A stretch of 64,000 nt of DNA, taken from NCBI RefSeq assembly GCF_003515775.1, contig NZ_QWEI01000002.1:434001-498000 (forward strand). Direction: 5' to 3'. This DNA comes from Ureibacillus yapensis (GTDB taxonomy: Bacteria > Bacillota > Bacilli > Bacillales_A > Planococcaceae). The position numbers and the translations under genes were made by a program. The notes under the pieces were generated by a model. The model had not been told where the DNA came from and searched no databases. It worked only from the letters and a program-made list of their open reading frames with translations. Shown here piece after piece: positions 34,679-44,165 of the stretch (position 1 is its first letter; the number at the start of each line of letters is the position of its first letter).

Positions 34679-35611
34679 CTAATACACTGTTTCCTTAAAG
34701 ATAAATCCAGTATCCAAAGGACGTAATTTCGGCTGAATTTCTTCAATTTTTTCAAGCAACTCACCTTTTAGTTCTTCATAAGCGTCTTCTCCTTGGTCAA
34801 AGAAAACGTCAATTGCTTGGCGGTAACAATTTGTAACCGTATTAATATACTCTTCCGGTTGAAGAACACCGTCGAATTTCAATGAATCAATTCCGGCTTC
34901 GAAAAGTTCCGTTAACTCGTCAATAAGACACATATCATTTGGGGAGAAAATATGCGTCCCATTGCAGTCTTCATAAATTGGATATTTATTTTTGCGTTCT
35001 TTATCGTGAAGGAACATATTTTTATTTTCTTTACGGTTTTCTACTTCCATTGCTTGTTCGCGATACAAGAAATAGTTTCCTAAAAGAGAGCGTTTTGATT
35101 GGAACATGCACGTCATCCCGTGCACTTGCACTTCAATTTCCGTCTTGGCATTTTCTTTAATTTCAACCACTTCATCAAGTGAAAGTTCCCGGGCAAGCAC
35201 TGCGCGTTTTGCTCCACGGTCGCCCCAGTAATTGACTTGAAACCAGTTTGTTGCAATTGTTTCCGGGTTCCAGTGGAGAGGAATCGTGATACCAAGTTCA
35301 CGTACGGCTACTACTACGGCAGGGTCTCCAAAAAGGAGCGCATCTACGCCGATTCGCTGCATTTCTTTTAAGTAATCATCCAATGCTTCCAATCGATCGT
35401 TATGGAAAAGTGCATTGACCGCTACATAAACTTTTTTTCCGGCTTCGTGAATGATTGCTGCCGCACTTTCTATATCTTTTACTGAAAATTCCCCAGCCAA
35501 GCGCAAGCCAAACTTTTGTTCACCAATGACAAAAGCATCTGCTCCAGCTTCCAGCAAAGCTGCAATATGACCTACCGACTTTGGCGTTACTAATAATTCA
35601 GGTTTTTTCAT
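34679..35611 (-). CDS. trhP1: U32 family protein TrhP1 (YrrN), tRNA uridine-34 hydroxylation
   Basis: A 310-residue U32 paralog that shares the barrel with its neighbour (ALLEAGADAFVIGEQKFGLRLAG) but has fewer Cys, keeping EVQVHGMTCMFQSKRSLLGN. It is thought to act with YrrO as a heteromer. ATG 35611 with AGAGGTG upstream. It lies 5 bases after yrrM and 17 before yrrO. Confidence 0.9.
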   Translation of the reverse strand: MKKPELLVTPKSVGHIAALLEAGADAFVIGEQKFGLRLAGEFSVKDIESAAAIIHEAGKKVYVAVNALFHNDRLEALDDYLKEMQRIGVDALLFGDPAVVVAVRELGITIPLHWNPETIATNWFQVNYWGDRGAKRAVLARELSLDEVVEIKENAKTEIEVQVHGMTCMFQSKRSLLGNYFLYREQAMEVENRKENKNMFLHDKERKNKYPIYEDCNGTHIFSPNDMCLIDELTELFEAGIDSLKFDGVLQPEEYINTVTNCYRQAIDVFFDQGEDAYEELKGELLEKIEEIQPKLRPLDTGFIFKETVY

Positions 35612-35616
35612 CCTTT

Positions 35617-36252
35617 TCACCTCTTCAAACAAATTAATAAACCATCGCCGACCGGGAAAAAAGTACTCTCATAATCCGGATGTGTCATAATCCAGTCAGC
35701 AAACGTATTTAAATTACGTATCATTGTTCTTTTACGCCTTGGAACATCCTTAAGATCCAGCCCGGATAAACCATGCATGTACATATTATCGATATATATA
35801 ATACCGCCAGAAGGAACCAAGGTAGAATATTTTTCAAAAAAGCGCATATATTGGCCTTTTGCCGCATCAATAAAAACAGCATCAAAAGTAGATTCCACAC
35901 TTTCCACATCTACTTCCAACGCATCGCCTTCAATCACGGTAATTCTATTCGTCGCTTCTGAACGGGCAATAAATTCCTTCGCAAGGTTTACCCGTTCCGA
36001 ATCCCTTTCAATGGTTACAATTTTGCAATTCGGTAATGCATCCGCCATACGCATGGCAGAATAGCCAATGGCCGTACCTATTTCCAAAATACTGGACGGT
36101 TGTTGAATACGCAGCATCTGATTCAGGACATCCATTGCCGGCAGTTGCATAATCGGCACATGATGCTCTTTTGCGTATTGCTCCATCTCCAGCAATAATT
36201 CATTGCGCGGGCGTATAAAGGATTCGATATAATCTTTTGAAAATTCCATCAT
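35617..36252 (-). CDS. trmR: tRNA 5-hydroxyuridine methyltransferase TrmR (YrrM)
   Basis: A 211-residue class I O-methyltransferase of the catechol-methyltransferase-like fold: ILEIGTAIGYSAMRMA (SAM site), FDAVFIDAAKGQY (metal site) and YIDNMYMHG. In B. subtilis it methylates 5-hydroxyuridine-34 to 5-methoxyuridine. With yrrN, yrrO and udk it forms one minus-strand operon. Confidence 0.92.
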   Translation of the reverse strand: MMEFSKDYIESFIRPRNELLLEMEQYAKEHHVPIMQLPAMDVLNQMLRIQQPSSILEIGTAIGYSAMRMADALPNCKIVTIERDSERVNLAKEFIARSEATNRITVIEGDALEVDVESVESTFDAVFIDAAKGQYMRFFEKYSTLVPSGGIIYIDNMYMHGLSGLDLKDVPRRKRTMIRNLNTFADWIMTHPDYESTFFPVGDGLLICLKR

Positions 36253-36410
36253 GTGAACCCCTTTTATTCAGATTAAATATCAAAACTTAGGAACATTAAA
36301 TTTCTATTCGTATATGTGAGTATTATACTGCTTTTACTTTTATACAAAAAAACACAATTTATAATATCATGAAAATAGAAGGAAAGCGAATAATGTTTGT
36401 AATTTCAAGT

Positions 36411-36439
36411 AAAAAAAGTTTCATTTTCAAACTTTTTTC
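36411..36439 (-). terminator. Terminator between mltG and the yrrM operon
   Basis: AAAAAAGTTT pairs with AAACTTTTTT around a 7-base loop. It lies 50 bases past the mltG stop. Confidence 0.65.
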
Positions 36440-36488
36440 GAAATAATAAACAAATCCGTTTCCTTCTAAAATTATAATGAAAAATCGC

Positions 36489-37613
36489 TTATTTTATATA
36501 CTTTTCGACATTTTTCAAATGCTCATCATAGTCTTTGGCAAAATGGTTATTGCCATCAGAATCCGCTAAAAAGTATAAATATTCCGTATCGGTAGGATTA
36601 AGAGCAGCCTCGATCGAAATCTTGCCTGCATTCGCAATCGGCCCAGGCGGCAATCCTTGATTTTTATAGGTGTTATATGGATTTTCAACCTCTAAATCTT
36701 TATATAAAACCCGTGCTTTATGGGAACCAAGTGCATATAAAACCGTTGGATCGGTTTGTAAAGGCATGTCCGATTCCAGGCGATTAAAGAACACACTTGC
36801 AATGGTTTCACGATCGGTTTGGGCTGTTGCTTCTTCCTCAAGCAAAGAAGCAAAAGTTAACAATTGATGCGTTGTCATCTCTTTTTGTGCAAGCAAATCA
36901 TTATATTGTGCAACTACATCATTTGTTAGGGAGATCATCATGGTTACAATCTCCTCCAACGAAGGATTTTCCTCATAAAAAGAATATGTAGACGGATAAA
37001 GATAGCCCTCCAGTGCATAACGAATATTCTTGTCCAGCACTTCGTCAGTAATTAACTCCGGATAAGTGGCCATCATATTTTGAACAAATTCCTTACCTGT
37101 TACCAGCTCCATAAACTGCTCCGGCGTATACTCTGTATGTTTAGCAACGATTTCCGAAATTTGCTCAATCGTTACTCCTTCCGGCACGGTAATTGTAAAC
37201 AATGGCTCACGATAAACTTTCCCTGTTTTTAAGCTTTCAATAATTTCATCAAGCGTCATCGATTGGGTCATTGTATAGTTGCCCGCCTGGAAGTTTGTTT
37301 CATTCTTGAATTTTGTATAATACTTAAAGATTTGGCCATTTTTGATTACGCCATTTTCCTCCAGAATAGATGAGATTGTTGAAATCCCAGACCCCATCGG
37401 TATCTCCACCAGAATTTCGGAATCGGCTTCTGAATCCACCGGTTCAAGGGCAGATTTTACATAAAAATAACCACTTACTCCCACGATAGCAATCAATAAC
37501 AAAACAGCAAGCGACACCATAGCAACAACTCGACGCACAACTTTGCCTTCTTTTTTGCGAATCTGTATTTTTTCCATCATTTCTTGTTTCTTCGACTCCT
37601 TATCCACCAACAT
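36489..37613 (-). CDS. mltG: Endolytic murein transglycosylase MltG (YrrL)
   Basis: A 374-residue single-span membrane enzyme that cuts nascent glycan strands. The membrane span (about 28-50) precedes a LysM-like region (IPMGSGISTISSILEENGVI) and the YceG catalytic domain with the active Glu in FASLLEEEA, then FFNRLESDMPLQTDPTVLYALG and GLPPGPIANAG. Either the ATG at 37613 or the GTG two codons later could be the start; GTG has better spacing from AGGGGG. The repeat array lies directly upstream. Confidence 0.94.
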   Translation of the reverse strand: MLVDKESKKQEMMEKIQIRKKEGKVVRRVVAMVSLAVLLLIAIVGVSGYFYVKSALEPVDSEADSEILVEIPMGSGISTISSILEENGVIKNGQIFKYYTKFKNETNFQAGNYTMTQSMTLDEIIESLKTGKVYREPLFTITVPEGVTIEQISEIVAKHTEYTPEQFMELVTGKEFVQNMMATYPELITDEVLDKNIRYALEGYLYPSTYSFYEENPSLEEIVTMMISLTNDVVAQYNDLLAQKEMTTHQLLTFASLLEEEATAQTDRETIASVFFNRLESDMPLQTDPTVLYALGSHKARVLYKDLEVENPYNTYKNQGLPPGPIANAGKISIEAALNPTDTEYLYFLADSDGNNHFAKDYDEHLKNVEKYIK

Positions 37614-37667
37614 ACCCCCTCACATCTTTTATATGATACAAGAAAAAATGGGTAGTGACAACAAAAC

Positions 37668-38030
37668 CCATCACATCCTTGATGTGATGGATTTTGTCTG
37701 CACCGAAAGCGGAGCGGCAGGTGCAATAATCTTAAGTGATAACTTTTGTCATAGATCGGTTTTCTCTGCACCGATATTGAAACGACAGGCGCAATAATCT
37801 TAAGTGAAAACTTTTGCCAAAGATAAGTTTTGTCTGCACCGATAGCGTTAGCGGCAGGTGCAATAATCTTAAGTGATAACTTTTGTCATAGATGGGTTTT
37901 CTCTGCACCGAAAGTGAAACGGCAGGTGCAACAGGTTTTGTCTGCACCGAAAGCGTTAGCGACAGGTGCAATATTGTCACATAGAATGTGACGTGTTTTA
38001 TCTGCGCCGAAAGCGGAGCGGCAGACGCAA
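37668..38030. repeat. Array of six hairpin repeats upstream of mltG
   Basis: Six copies of a 30-base core (about TCTGCACCGAAAGCGTTAGC then GGCAGGTGCA) start at 37697, 37765, 37833, 37902, 37941 and 38001, spaced 68, 68, 69, 39 and 60 bases. Each can fold through TGCACC/GGTGCA. The first three spacers share TAATCTTAAGTGATAACTTT. Other hairpins lie at 37668-37690 (perfect 10 bp) and between copies five and six (GTCACA/TGTGAC). The remaining part of the 530-base gap is a terminator and AT-rich DNA. Confidence 0.9.
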
Positions 38031-38106
38031 TTATCCTGAGCGAAAACTATTCCCTAATAAAAGCGTTCTGCCGCAGTAAAACAATTCTTCTCTCAAACAC
38101 AAAAAA

Positions 38107-38128
38107 ACGCTATACAAATATATAGCGT
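38107..38128 (-). terminator. Terminator of the two-domain DUF1292 gene
   Basis: ACGCTATA pairs with TATAGCGT, followed on the minus strand by TTTTTTTG, shortly after the stop codon. Confidence 0.85.
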
Positions 38129-38143
38129 CCATTTTAGTGTCTT

Positions 38144-38665
38144 TTATTTTTGATTTAATGATTGCAGCTCAGCTTCAACTTTGGCCCATTCTTCATCACT
38201 TTCAATCGGAATCAGGTCTTGAACTTCGCCATTCTCTCCCGGTACATAAGCAGCAGCGAAAATCTCTCCAACTTCCTCCTGATCTGCAAAGGTATACAAA
38301 ATGTAGGATTTATGGAATTGCTCCAAAGTGAATCGATGAATGACTTCACAAACAATTTCCTCTCCATTTTCATCAGAAATTGTGAAAAAGTCTTCCTCTC
38401 CCTCACCAAATTCTGCAATGAGAGTGTTTAATACTTCATCAACCATTTCCCATTCTTTCTCCGTTTCAAGTGATGTGAAATTCGTCATTTCACCATTTTC
38501 ACCAAGCTCAAATCGAAGGGCGGAAATTTCTTCGCTCTCATTACCCTGTTCATCAACTAACGAATACAGCACATACGATTGATTGTCTGTATCAAACGTC
38601 ATTATTTCTCTGCAAAGTTGTTCCGATCCATCCTCTAATTGAACTTTAAAAAACTGTTCGTCCAT
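38144..38665 (-). CDS. Two-domain DUF1292 protein
   Basis: A 173-residue acidic protein that contains two DUF1292 units, residues about 1-85 and 90-173. Each has the E-x-CR/C-E-V/I...S-YVLY/ILYTF...EE...A pattern (FDTDNQSYVLYSL and FTLEQFHKSYILYTFAD). It looks like an internal duplication of the single-domain YrzB protein next door. DUF1292 proteins have no assigned function. It has its own terminator, as does yrzB. Confidence 0.85.
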   Translation of the reverse strand: MDEQFFKVQLEDGSEQLCREIMTFDTDNQSYVLYSLVDEQGNESEEISALRFELGENGEMTNFTSLETEKEWEMVDEVLNTLIAEFGEGEEDFFTISDENGEEIVCEVIHRFTLEQFHKSYILYTFADQEEVGEIFAAAYVPGENGEVQDLIPIESDEEWAKVEAELQSLNQK

Positions 38666-38722
38666 TTAAAGCACCTCCAACTTAGTTCTTCATTGTGTAC
38701 GTCAATTCTTCCTAACAGTGTA

Positions 38723-38750
38723 AAAAGGCAGGCAAAACGCCTACCTTTTC
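38723..38750 (-). terminator. yrzB terminator
   Basis: On the minus strand AAAAGGTAGGC pairs with GCCTGCCTTTT (one G-U) and is followed by TTA; it lies 11 bases past the yrzB stop. Confidence 0.8.
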
Positions 38751-38760
38751 ACTTTATTTA

Positions 38761-39069
38761 TTATTCTTCATCTTCGTCATCAAGTTGATCTTCAAGCTGA
38801 TTTAACACGTCCTCGATTAAATCCCACTCCGCTTCCGTTTCAATCGGCTCTAATTCGCCATCTTCACCGTTTTCGGATGGAACAAATGAGGAAGCAAAGA
38901 TTTCAATTTGCCCTTCGTCGTCTTCATCTGCACCTACCAAAGAATAAAGAACATATGATTTTCCGAACTCTTCGGAATCAAATGTGTGCAGTACCTCGCA
39001 TAATTGTTCATTTCCATTTTCATCAACAATTGTAATATGACGATGTTCGTGATCGTGTTCTTGTACCAT
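38761..39069 (-). CDS. yrzB: DUF1292 protein YrzB
   Basis: A 102-residue, strongly acidic single-domain DUF1292 protein ([36 protein letters not shown], ending DQLDDEDEE). B. subtilis YrzB lies in the same place after ruvX (yrrK) and yrzL. It is linked by position to alaS-yrzL-ruvX, but function is unknown. Its leader is a string of hairpins. Confidence 0.92.
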   Translation of the reverse strand: MVQEHDHEHRHITIVDENGNEQLCEVLHTFDSEEFGKSYVLYSLVGADEDDEGQIEIFASSFVPSENGEDGELEPIETEAEWDLIEDVLNQLEDQLDDEDEE

Positions 39070-39097
39070 TATCGGTCACCTCTTTATAAAATTTAAA

Positions 39098-39215
39098 TCT
39101 GGCCTTTATCGCTAAACTTTCAAGGCCAGAGCCACCCAACATGAATGTTGGATCTTGCCTCTGCCGCTTCGCTTTCGGGGCAGAGAATTAAGATTCGCAA
39201 TGCGAATCTTAATTC
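39098..39215 (-). promoter_or_regulatory. Four-hairpin segment between ruvX and yrzB
   Basis: On the minus strand, in order: a 14-bp perfect stem with AAT/ATT loop (39215-39185) that includes the ruvX stop codon; CTCTGCC/GGCAGAG (39159-39185) carrying the GAAAGCG repeat core; CCAACA/TGTTGG (39136-39151); and TCTGGCCTT/AAGGCCAGA (39098-39130), which ends about 10 bases before the yrzB ribosome-binding site. No T-run follows any stem. Confidence 0.7.
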
Positions 39216-39625
39216 TTACTATCCAAATACCCCTGTAAAATCATGACGGCTGCCATTTTATCGATTACTTGTTTCCGTTTTTTTCGGCTTACATCAGCTT
39301 CGATCAGCATTCTCTCGGCTGCCATGGTTGTTAAACGTTCGTCCCACAGTTTAACAGGCAATTCGAAGGTATCTTCCAGCAGCTTTTTATAATTCTCTGA
39401 AGCTATACCACGCGGGCCGACTGTATTGTTCATGTTTTTTGGATAGCCTACTACAAATTCGGTTACAGCATACTCTTTTACAAGCTCTTTTATACGTTCG
39501 ATTCCAAAATCGCCTATCTCTTCGTTTATCTTTACAGTTTCGATTCCTTGTGCTGTCCAGCCCAATGCATCACTTATCGCGACGCCCACTGTTTTTGACC
39601 CAACGTCCAAACCCATAACTCTCAT
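39209..39625 (-). CDS. ruvX: Holliday-junction resolvase-like protein RuvX
   Basis: A 138-residue RNase-H-fold nuclease (YqgF/YrrK). [15 protein letters not shown] holds the first catalytic Asp, [14 protein letters not shown] and [12 protein letters not shown] follow. The family acts in 16S rRNA 5'-end maturation and has been proposed to cut Holliday junctions. Same cluster order as in B. subtilis (alaS-yrzL-yrrK-yrzB). Confidence 0.95.
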   Translation of the reverse strand: MRVMGLDVGSKTVGVAISDALGWTAQGIETVKINEEIGDFGIERIKELVKEYAVTEFVVGYPKNMNNTVGPRGIASENYKKLLEDTFELPVKLWDERLTTMAAERMLIEADVSRKKRKQVIDKMAAVMILQGYLDSKN

Positions 39626-39634
39626 AATTGTTTT

Positions 39635-39901
39635 TTAAGCCTCATTATTCTTTCTAATATAAAATTTTACAAGCTCTTCGAGAATCTCATCACGTTCCAG
39701 CTTGCGTATTAAGTTCCGTGCATCTTGATGGCGAGGGATGTATGCCGGATCACCAGATAAAAGATATCCTACAATTTGATTAGTAGGATTATACCCTTTT
39801 TCCTCCAGTGAAGAGTACACCTTCAGCATCACTTGCTTAACTTCTTGTTCCATTGATTCTTCAGGGAAACTAAATTTCATTGTTTTATCAAACGAACTCA
39901 A
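39635..39901 (-). CDS. ireB: IreB-family regulatory phosphoprotein (YrzL)
   Basis: An 88-residue protein with the exact family length when started at TTG 39901 ([11 protein letters not shown]), which has AGGTG six bases upstream. The hallmark block [38 protein letters not shown] is fully conserved. Enterococcal IreB is a substrate of the PASTA kinase IreK and affects cephalosporin resistance. The upstream 18 residues of the longest frame are not coding. Confidence 0.94.
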   Translation of the reverse strand: MSSFDKTMKFSFPEESMEQEVKQVMLKVYSSLEEKGYNPTNQIVGYLLSGDPAYIPRHQDARNLIRKLERDEILEELVKFYIRKNNEA

Positions 39902-40044
39902 GACCAGCACCTCGCTTTCAGAAATTGAGAAAGATGCTTGCACACCACATCTCATTTTCTTTATTATACCCGATTATAATCATCAATCAAATAATCGGAT
40001 GGAAATCTATTCATATTTTGTTACAAGAAGTTATTGACGAAAAA

Positions 40045-42711
40045 TTATTGGTCAGTGGATTTAACGTAATCATACACAGAAAGTAATGCTTCTTCAAGTT
40101 TAGAAGCATCTTTTGCACCGGCCATCGCCATATCTGGTCGGCCTCCGCCTTTTCCTCCGCATGCCTCTGCTACTGTTTTCACAATATTGCCGGCATGGAA
40201 GTTGCCGCCCACTAAATCTTTTGTGACGCCTGCGCAAAGCATTACTTTATCTCCATCTACAGCACCTAAAACGATAACGGCCTTATCCAACTTGCCTTTT
40301 AAATCATCCATCATCTGACGCAATTGGTTGTTGTCTTTTGCATCCACTTTTGTGGAAAGCACAGAAACTTCGCCGAATTTTTGAACAGCATCTAAAATAG
40401 CTCCTGCTTGTGCATTTGCAATTTTTTGCGATAACGCTTCGTTTTCACGTTGCTTATCTTTTAATTCATGCTGAAGGTTTTCGATGCGAGTTACAAGATC
40501 TTTAGGATTTGCTTTAACCAAGCCTGCTGCCTCTTCCAAAACTCGCTGCTCTTCTTTAACCGCTTCATATGCAGCTTTGCCAGTAACCGCTTCAATACGG
40601 CGAGTACCCGCGCCAATTCCAGCCTCGGAAACGATTTTGAACAGCCCGATCTCGGAAGAGCGTTGAACGTGGATACCACCGCATAGCTCAACTGAATAAT
40701 CGCTTACTTGAACCACGCGCACAACATCCCCATATTTTTCGCCAAATAGAGCCATTGCCCCCATCGCTTTTGCTTCAGCAATCGGTTTTTCTTCAATAAT
40801 TACCGCAATATCATCCCAAATTTTCTCATTCACGATACGTTCGATTTTTTCAAGTTCTTCTTTTGTTGCCGGACCAAAATGAGAATAGTCGAAACGAAGG
40901 CGATCTGGACCAACATAGGAACCCGCCTGATTAACATGCTCACCCAATACGTCTTTTAATGCGCGATGCATGATATGGGTTGCAGTATGGTTTTTCACCA
41001 CTAATTTGCGTTCCTCGCGGTCAACTGATGCAGTTACTGTATCATTCAAATGCATTTCTCCCGATTCAACGATAACAGTATGAAGAGACTGGCCGTTTGG
41101 CGCTTTCTGTACATCTTTTACATAAGCTTTGAAAGTATCGCTTTCAATCGTACCATGGTCAGCAACTTGACCACCCATTTCTGCGTAGAATGGCGTTTCA
41201 GCCAAAATAACCAAAACTTCTTCTCCTTCAGAAGCAACCTCAGCGATGCTGCCGTTTACAACCATCGCAACCACTTTCGTCTGTGTTTCCAAAGTGTCAT
41301 AACCTACGAAGTTTGATTCTTGCGTTAAATTCGCCAATACTTCCGACTGAACCTGCATAGAATCTACGTCAGCGCGAGCTGCACGAGCACGATCTCTTTG
41401 CTCTTTCATTGCTGCCTCAAAACCATCCAGGTCAACACTCATGCCAGCTTCCTCGGCATATTCTTCCGTTAGTTCCACAGGGAAACCATACGTATCATAT
41501 AAACGGAATGCATCGCTGCCCGGAATGATATTCAACCCAGCCGCTTTCTCTTTTTCAATTACCTCTGAAAGAATAGCTAATCCTCCATCCAATGTTTCAT
41601 GGAAGCGCTCTTCTTCATTTTTAATTACGCGTTGAATAAATTCAGTTTTATCTTTTACTTCCGGATAGAAATCCTGCATAATCGCTCCTACTGTTGGCAC
41701 TAACTCAAACATAAATGGCTTCTCGATGCCAATTTGTTTTGCATAGCGCACCGCACGGCGAAGCAAACGACGCAGGACATATCCGCGCCCTTCATTTGAA
41801 GGAAGTGCACCATCTCCGATCGCAAACGCCACTGTCCGGATATGGTCTGCGATGACTTTAAATGGTGTGTTAATATCTTCTTCGCTTCCAAAAATCTCTT
41901 TTAAATCAATTTCACCTGTGCGTTTATAGGAACGGTTCGCAAATTCCTCGATTTTTTCAATAATAGGCATAAATAAGTCTGTATCAAAGTTCGTTGGTAC
42001 ATTTTGTACGACCGATGCGATACGCTCAAGACCCATGCCTGTATCGATATTTTGTTTTGGAAGCGGCGTATACGTACCATCCGGGTTGTGGTTGAACTCT
42101 GAGAATACCAAGTTCCAAATTTCCAGGTAACGCTCATTTTCTCCACCTGGATAAAGTTCCGGATCGTTTTCATCGTTTCCATATTCCGGTCCGCGGTCAT
42201 AGAAAATTTCAGAGTTTGGACCAGAAGGACCTTCCCCGATATCCCAGAAGTTTCCTTCAATTCGAATCAAACGTTCTTCGGGAATGCCAATTTCGTTTTT
42301 CCAGATATCATATGCTTCCTGATCTTCGGGATGTAGGGTAATTGATAGTTTTTCCGGATCGAACCCCATCCATTTAGCATCGGTTAAAAATTCCCATGCA
42401 TAATGGATGGCTTCTTTTTTGAAATAATCGCCGATTGAGAAGTTTCCTAGCATTTCAAAGAACGTATGGTGGCGAGCCGTTTTACCGACGTTTTCAATAT
42501 CGTTGGTACGAATGGATTTTTGTGCATTGGTAATGCGTGGATTATCCGGAATCACGCGCCCATCAAAATATTTTTTTAATGTTGCTACACCGGAGTTGAT
42601 CCAAAGCAAGGATGGGTCATTAATTGGAACCAATGGTGCTGACGGTTCTTGTGCATGCCCTTTTTCAATAAAAAAGTCCAAAAATTTGCGGCGAATATCT
42701 GCTGCTTTCAT
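40045..42711 (-). CDS. alaS: Alanine-tRNA ligase
   Basis: An 888-residue class II synthetase with all domains: aminoacylation ([31 protein letters not shown]), tRNA-recognition, the editing domain ([11 protein letters not shown] and [15 protein letters not shown] giving the HxxxH and CxxxH zinc site), coiled coil and DHHA1 C-terminal domain ([14 protein letters not shown]). Preceded by a T-box leader responding to uncharged alanine tRNA. Confidence 0.98.
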   Translation of the reverse strand: MKAADIRRKFLDFFIEKGHAQEPSAPLVPINDPSLLWINSGVATLKKYFDGRVIPDNPRITNAQKSIRTNDIENVGKTARHHTFFEMLGNFSIGDYFKKEAIHYAWEFLTDAKWMGFDPEKLSITLHPEDQEAYDIWKNEIGIPEERLIRIEGNFWDIGEGPSGPNSEIFYDRGPEYGNDENDPELYPGGENERYLEIWNLVFSEFNHNPDGTYTPLPKQNIDTGMGLERIASVVQNVPTNFDTDLFMPIIEKIEEFANRSYKRTGEIDLKEIFGSEEDINTPFKVIADHIRTVAFAIGDGALPSNEGRGYVLRRLLRRAVRYAKQIGIEKPFMFELVPTVGAIMQDFYPEVKDKTEFIQRVIKNEEERFHETLDGGLAILSEVIEKEKAAGLNIIPGSDAFRLYDTYGFPVELTEEYAEEAGMSVDLDGFEAAMKEQRDRARAARADVDSMQVQSEVLANLTQESNFVGYDTLETQTKVVAMVVNGSIAEVASEGEEVLVILAETPFYAEMGGQVADHGTIESDTFKAYVKDVQKAPNGQSLHTVIVESGEMHLNDTVTASVDREERKLVVKNHTATHIMHRALKDVLGEHVNQAGSYVGPDRLRFDYSHFGPATKEELEKIERIVNEKIWDDIAVIIEEKPIAEAKAMGAMALFGEKYGDVVRVVQVSDYSVELCGGIHVQRSSEIGLFKIVSEAGIGAGTRRIEAVTGKAAYEAVKEEQRVLEEAAGLVKANPKDLVTRIENLQHELKDKQRENEALSQKIANAQAGAILDAVQKFGEVSVLSTKVDAKDNNQLRQMMDDLKGKLDKAVIVLGAVDGDKVMLCAGVTKDLVGGNFHAGNIVKTVAEACGGKGGGRPDMAMAGAKDASKLEEALLSVYDYVKSTDQ

Positions 42712-42816
42712 TATGGTAAACCTCCTGATTTTTTTGTTTGTCTATTCCTTCCCAATGAAAAATCAGCTTATGATTTTCCATCGTTCCTGTGTTCTATACC
42801 TGAAATCTACCACAAA

Positions 42817-43257
42817 AATAAAAAGCCTTCATCCCGGAAAGGGACGAAGACTGTAAGTTCGCGGTACCACCCTAATTTATAAGCCGGCTAAAGTCAATTG
42901 CTTTCATTCTTCGTTGTGCCTCGTTAAACAATCCTTATGACCCTTATGGTCACTCCGGTTGTTTAACTCGTCACGCCTCGACTGGCAAGCGATTTCTTTT
43001 TAGCCTTTTCCCTTTTTTGAATAGAGAGATGGCTAAAATATAACCAAACTTATATCTCAAGCACTGTAACGTTAGTGAACGGCAGGGATTAGCTGCACTC
43101 TGGAGTAGCTTTCGGCAAGAGCTTGTCGCAAGATTCTTTCAGCCTTGGAATCTCTTTCTGTTGCATGAACAATTACCTACTGTTTCCATCATTGTGTTAG
43201 TTCATATGAAAAGGAATGATTCAAAACTTCACTCTCAATTTGTGAAGTCCTATTTTC
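42817..43257 (-). ncRNA. Alanine-type T-box leader of alaS
   Basis: On the minus strand, the T-box core AGGGTGGTACCGCG (42873-42860) precedes a terminator: GUCUUCGUCCC with GGGAUGAAGGC, then TTTTT (42817-42852). A long structured stem I region with AGUA- and GAUGG-like elements starts near 43200. The specifier codon cannot be fixed by eye, but alaS follows directly. It should terminate when alanine tRNA is charged. The region 42712-43426 holds no protein gene. Confidence 0.93.
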
Positions 43258-43263
43258 TAGTAA

Positions 43264-43292
43264 ATTATATGAAAATGAATTCAATGTGTCAA
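43264..43292 (-). promoter_or_regulatory. Consensus sigma-A promoter of the alaS leader
   Basis: On the minus strand TTGACA, exactly 17 bases, TATAAT: a perfect consensus match. Predicted transcript start near 43257, so the leader before alaS is about 545 bases. Confidence 0.9.
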
Positions 43293-43426
43293 TTATAACC
43301 GCTAATCATTCAAAAAGCGAACTTACTCTTGGAACGCGAGAGAATTTCTTATTCTGAACGCCCGGGATTCCTCATATATTTAGATAACTTGGACGACCAT
43401 GATTTTAAAGATTGGAGCGAACCATA

Positions 43427-44110
43427 TTGGAGTTATTTTCAGTTGAGTTTTTGTCTGCATTAATTTCCATTATCTTTATCGATTTGGTACTTGCGGGCGA
43501 TAACGCTTTATTAATTGGACTGGTTGCAAAAAATCTGCCGAAAAATCAGCAAAGAAAAGTAATCTTTTGGGGAACATTCGGGGCCATTGCCATTCGAATT
43601 CTACTTACGCTAATTGCTGTCAAATTACTTCAGATTGACGGGTTGCTGCTGGCAGGCGGTATTTTATTATTATATATCTCCTATAAGCTTTTGCTCACGG
43701 AAGAAGAAGTGAATGTAAAACCAAGCAAAAAAAACTTTTGGGGAGCTATTGGCACCATTCTTCTTGCAGATTTGTTAATGGGAGTGGATAATATTATCGC
43801 AGTAGCCGGCGCGGCTCACGGCAGTACCTTGCTTGTCATCATCGGCCTGGTTATTTCGATTCCCATCGTTGTTTGGGGAAGTGCTTTCGTGACAAAATTA
43901 ATGGAACGGTTCCCATTGATTATTGTATTGGGAGCAGCCGTATTGGCTTGGACTGCATCAAAGATGATCGTAAAGGATGCCTACGTGTTACGCTTTTTCC
44001 CTTCCAAGGAATCAATTTATGTATTTGAGATTATTGTTGTCAGCGTAGTCATGATTATGGGTTTGGCAGTCAAATATTTAATCAAGCGAAAAGAATTGCT
44101 GGCACAATAG
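43427..44110 (+). CDS. TerC family membrane protein
   Basis: A protein of about 227 residues with seven membrane spans and the two signature motifs IDLVLAGDNALLIG and ADLLMGVDNIIAVAG. TerC-family proteins export manganese and other divalent cations. I choose TTG 43427, nine bases after GGAG, over TTG 43412, which lies on that site. I looked for a yybP-ykoY manganese riboswitch upstream and saw none. Confidence 0.9.
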   Translation: MELFSVEFLSALISIIFIDLVLAGDNALLIGLVAKNLPKNQQRKVIFWGTFGAIAIRILLTLIAVKLLQIDGLLLAGGILLLYISYKLLLTEEEVNVKPSKKNFWGAIGTILLADLLMGVDNIIAVAGAAHGSTLLVIIGLVISIPIVVWGSAFVTKLMERFPLIIVLGAAVLAWTASKMIVKDAYVLRFFPSKESIYVFEIIVVSVVMIMGLAVKYLIKRKELLAQ

Positions 44111-44117
44111 AACAACA

Positions 44118-44164
44118 AAAGGACTGCGGGCTTTGTTGATAGTTCAAACTTTCCCGCAGTCTTT
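44118..44164. terminator. Bidirectional terminator between terC and an MFS gene
   Basis: GGACTGCGGG pairs with CCCGCAGTCT (one G-U on one strand) with A and T runs on either side. Confidence 0.85.
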
Positions 44165-44165
44165 A

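Noticed and set aside
37577-37980. Minus-strand ORFs (64 and 82 residues) inside the repeat array
   Set aside because: Their sequences are translations of the repeat units (RKPIYDKSYHLRLLHLPL recurs) and have no ribosome-binding site.
37697-38030. CRISPR-like regularity in the six-copy array
   Set aside because: Repeat cores differ from each other, several spacers are nearly identical, spacing is irregular after copy four, and no cas genes are near.
43293-43426. Manganese (yybP-ykoY) riboswitch upstream of terC
   Set aside because: Such riboswitches often precede TerC-family genes, but the conserved loop sequences are not visible here.
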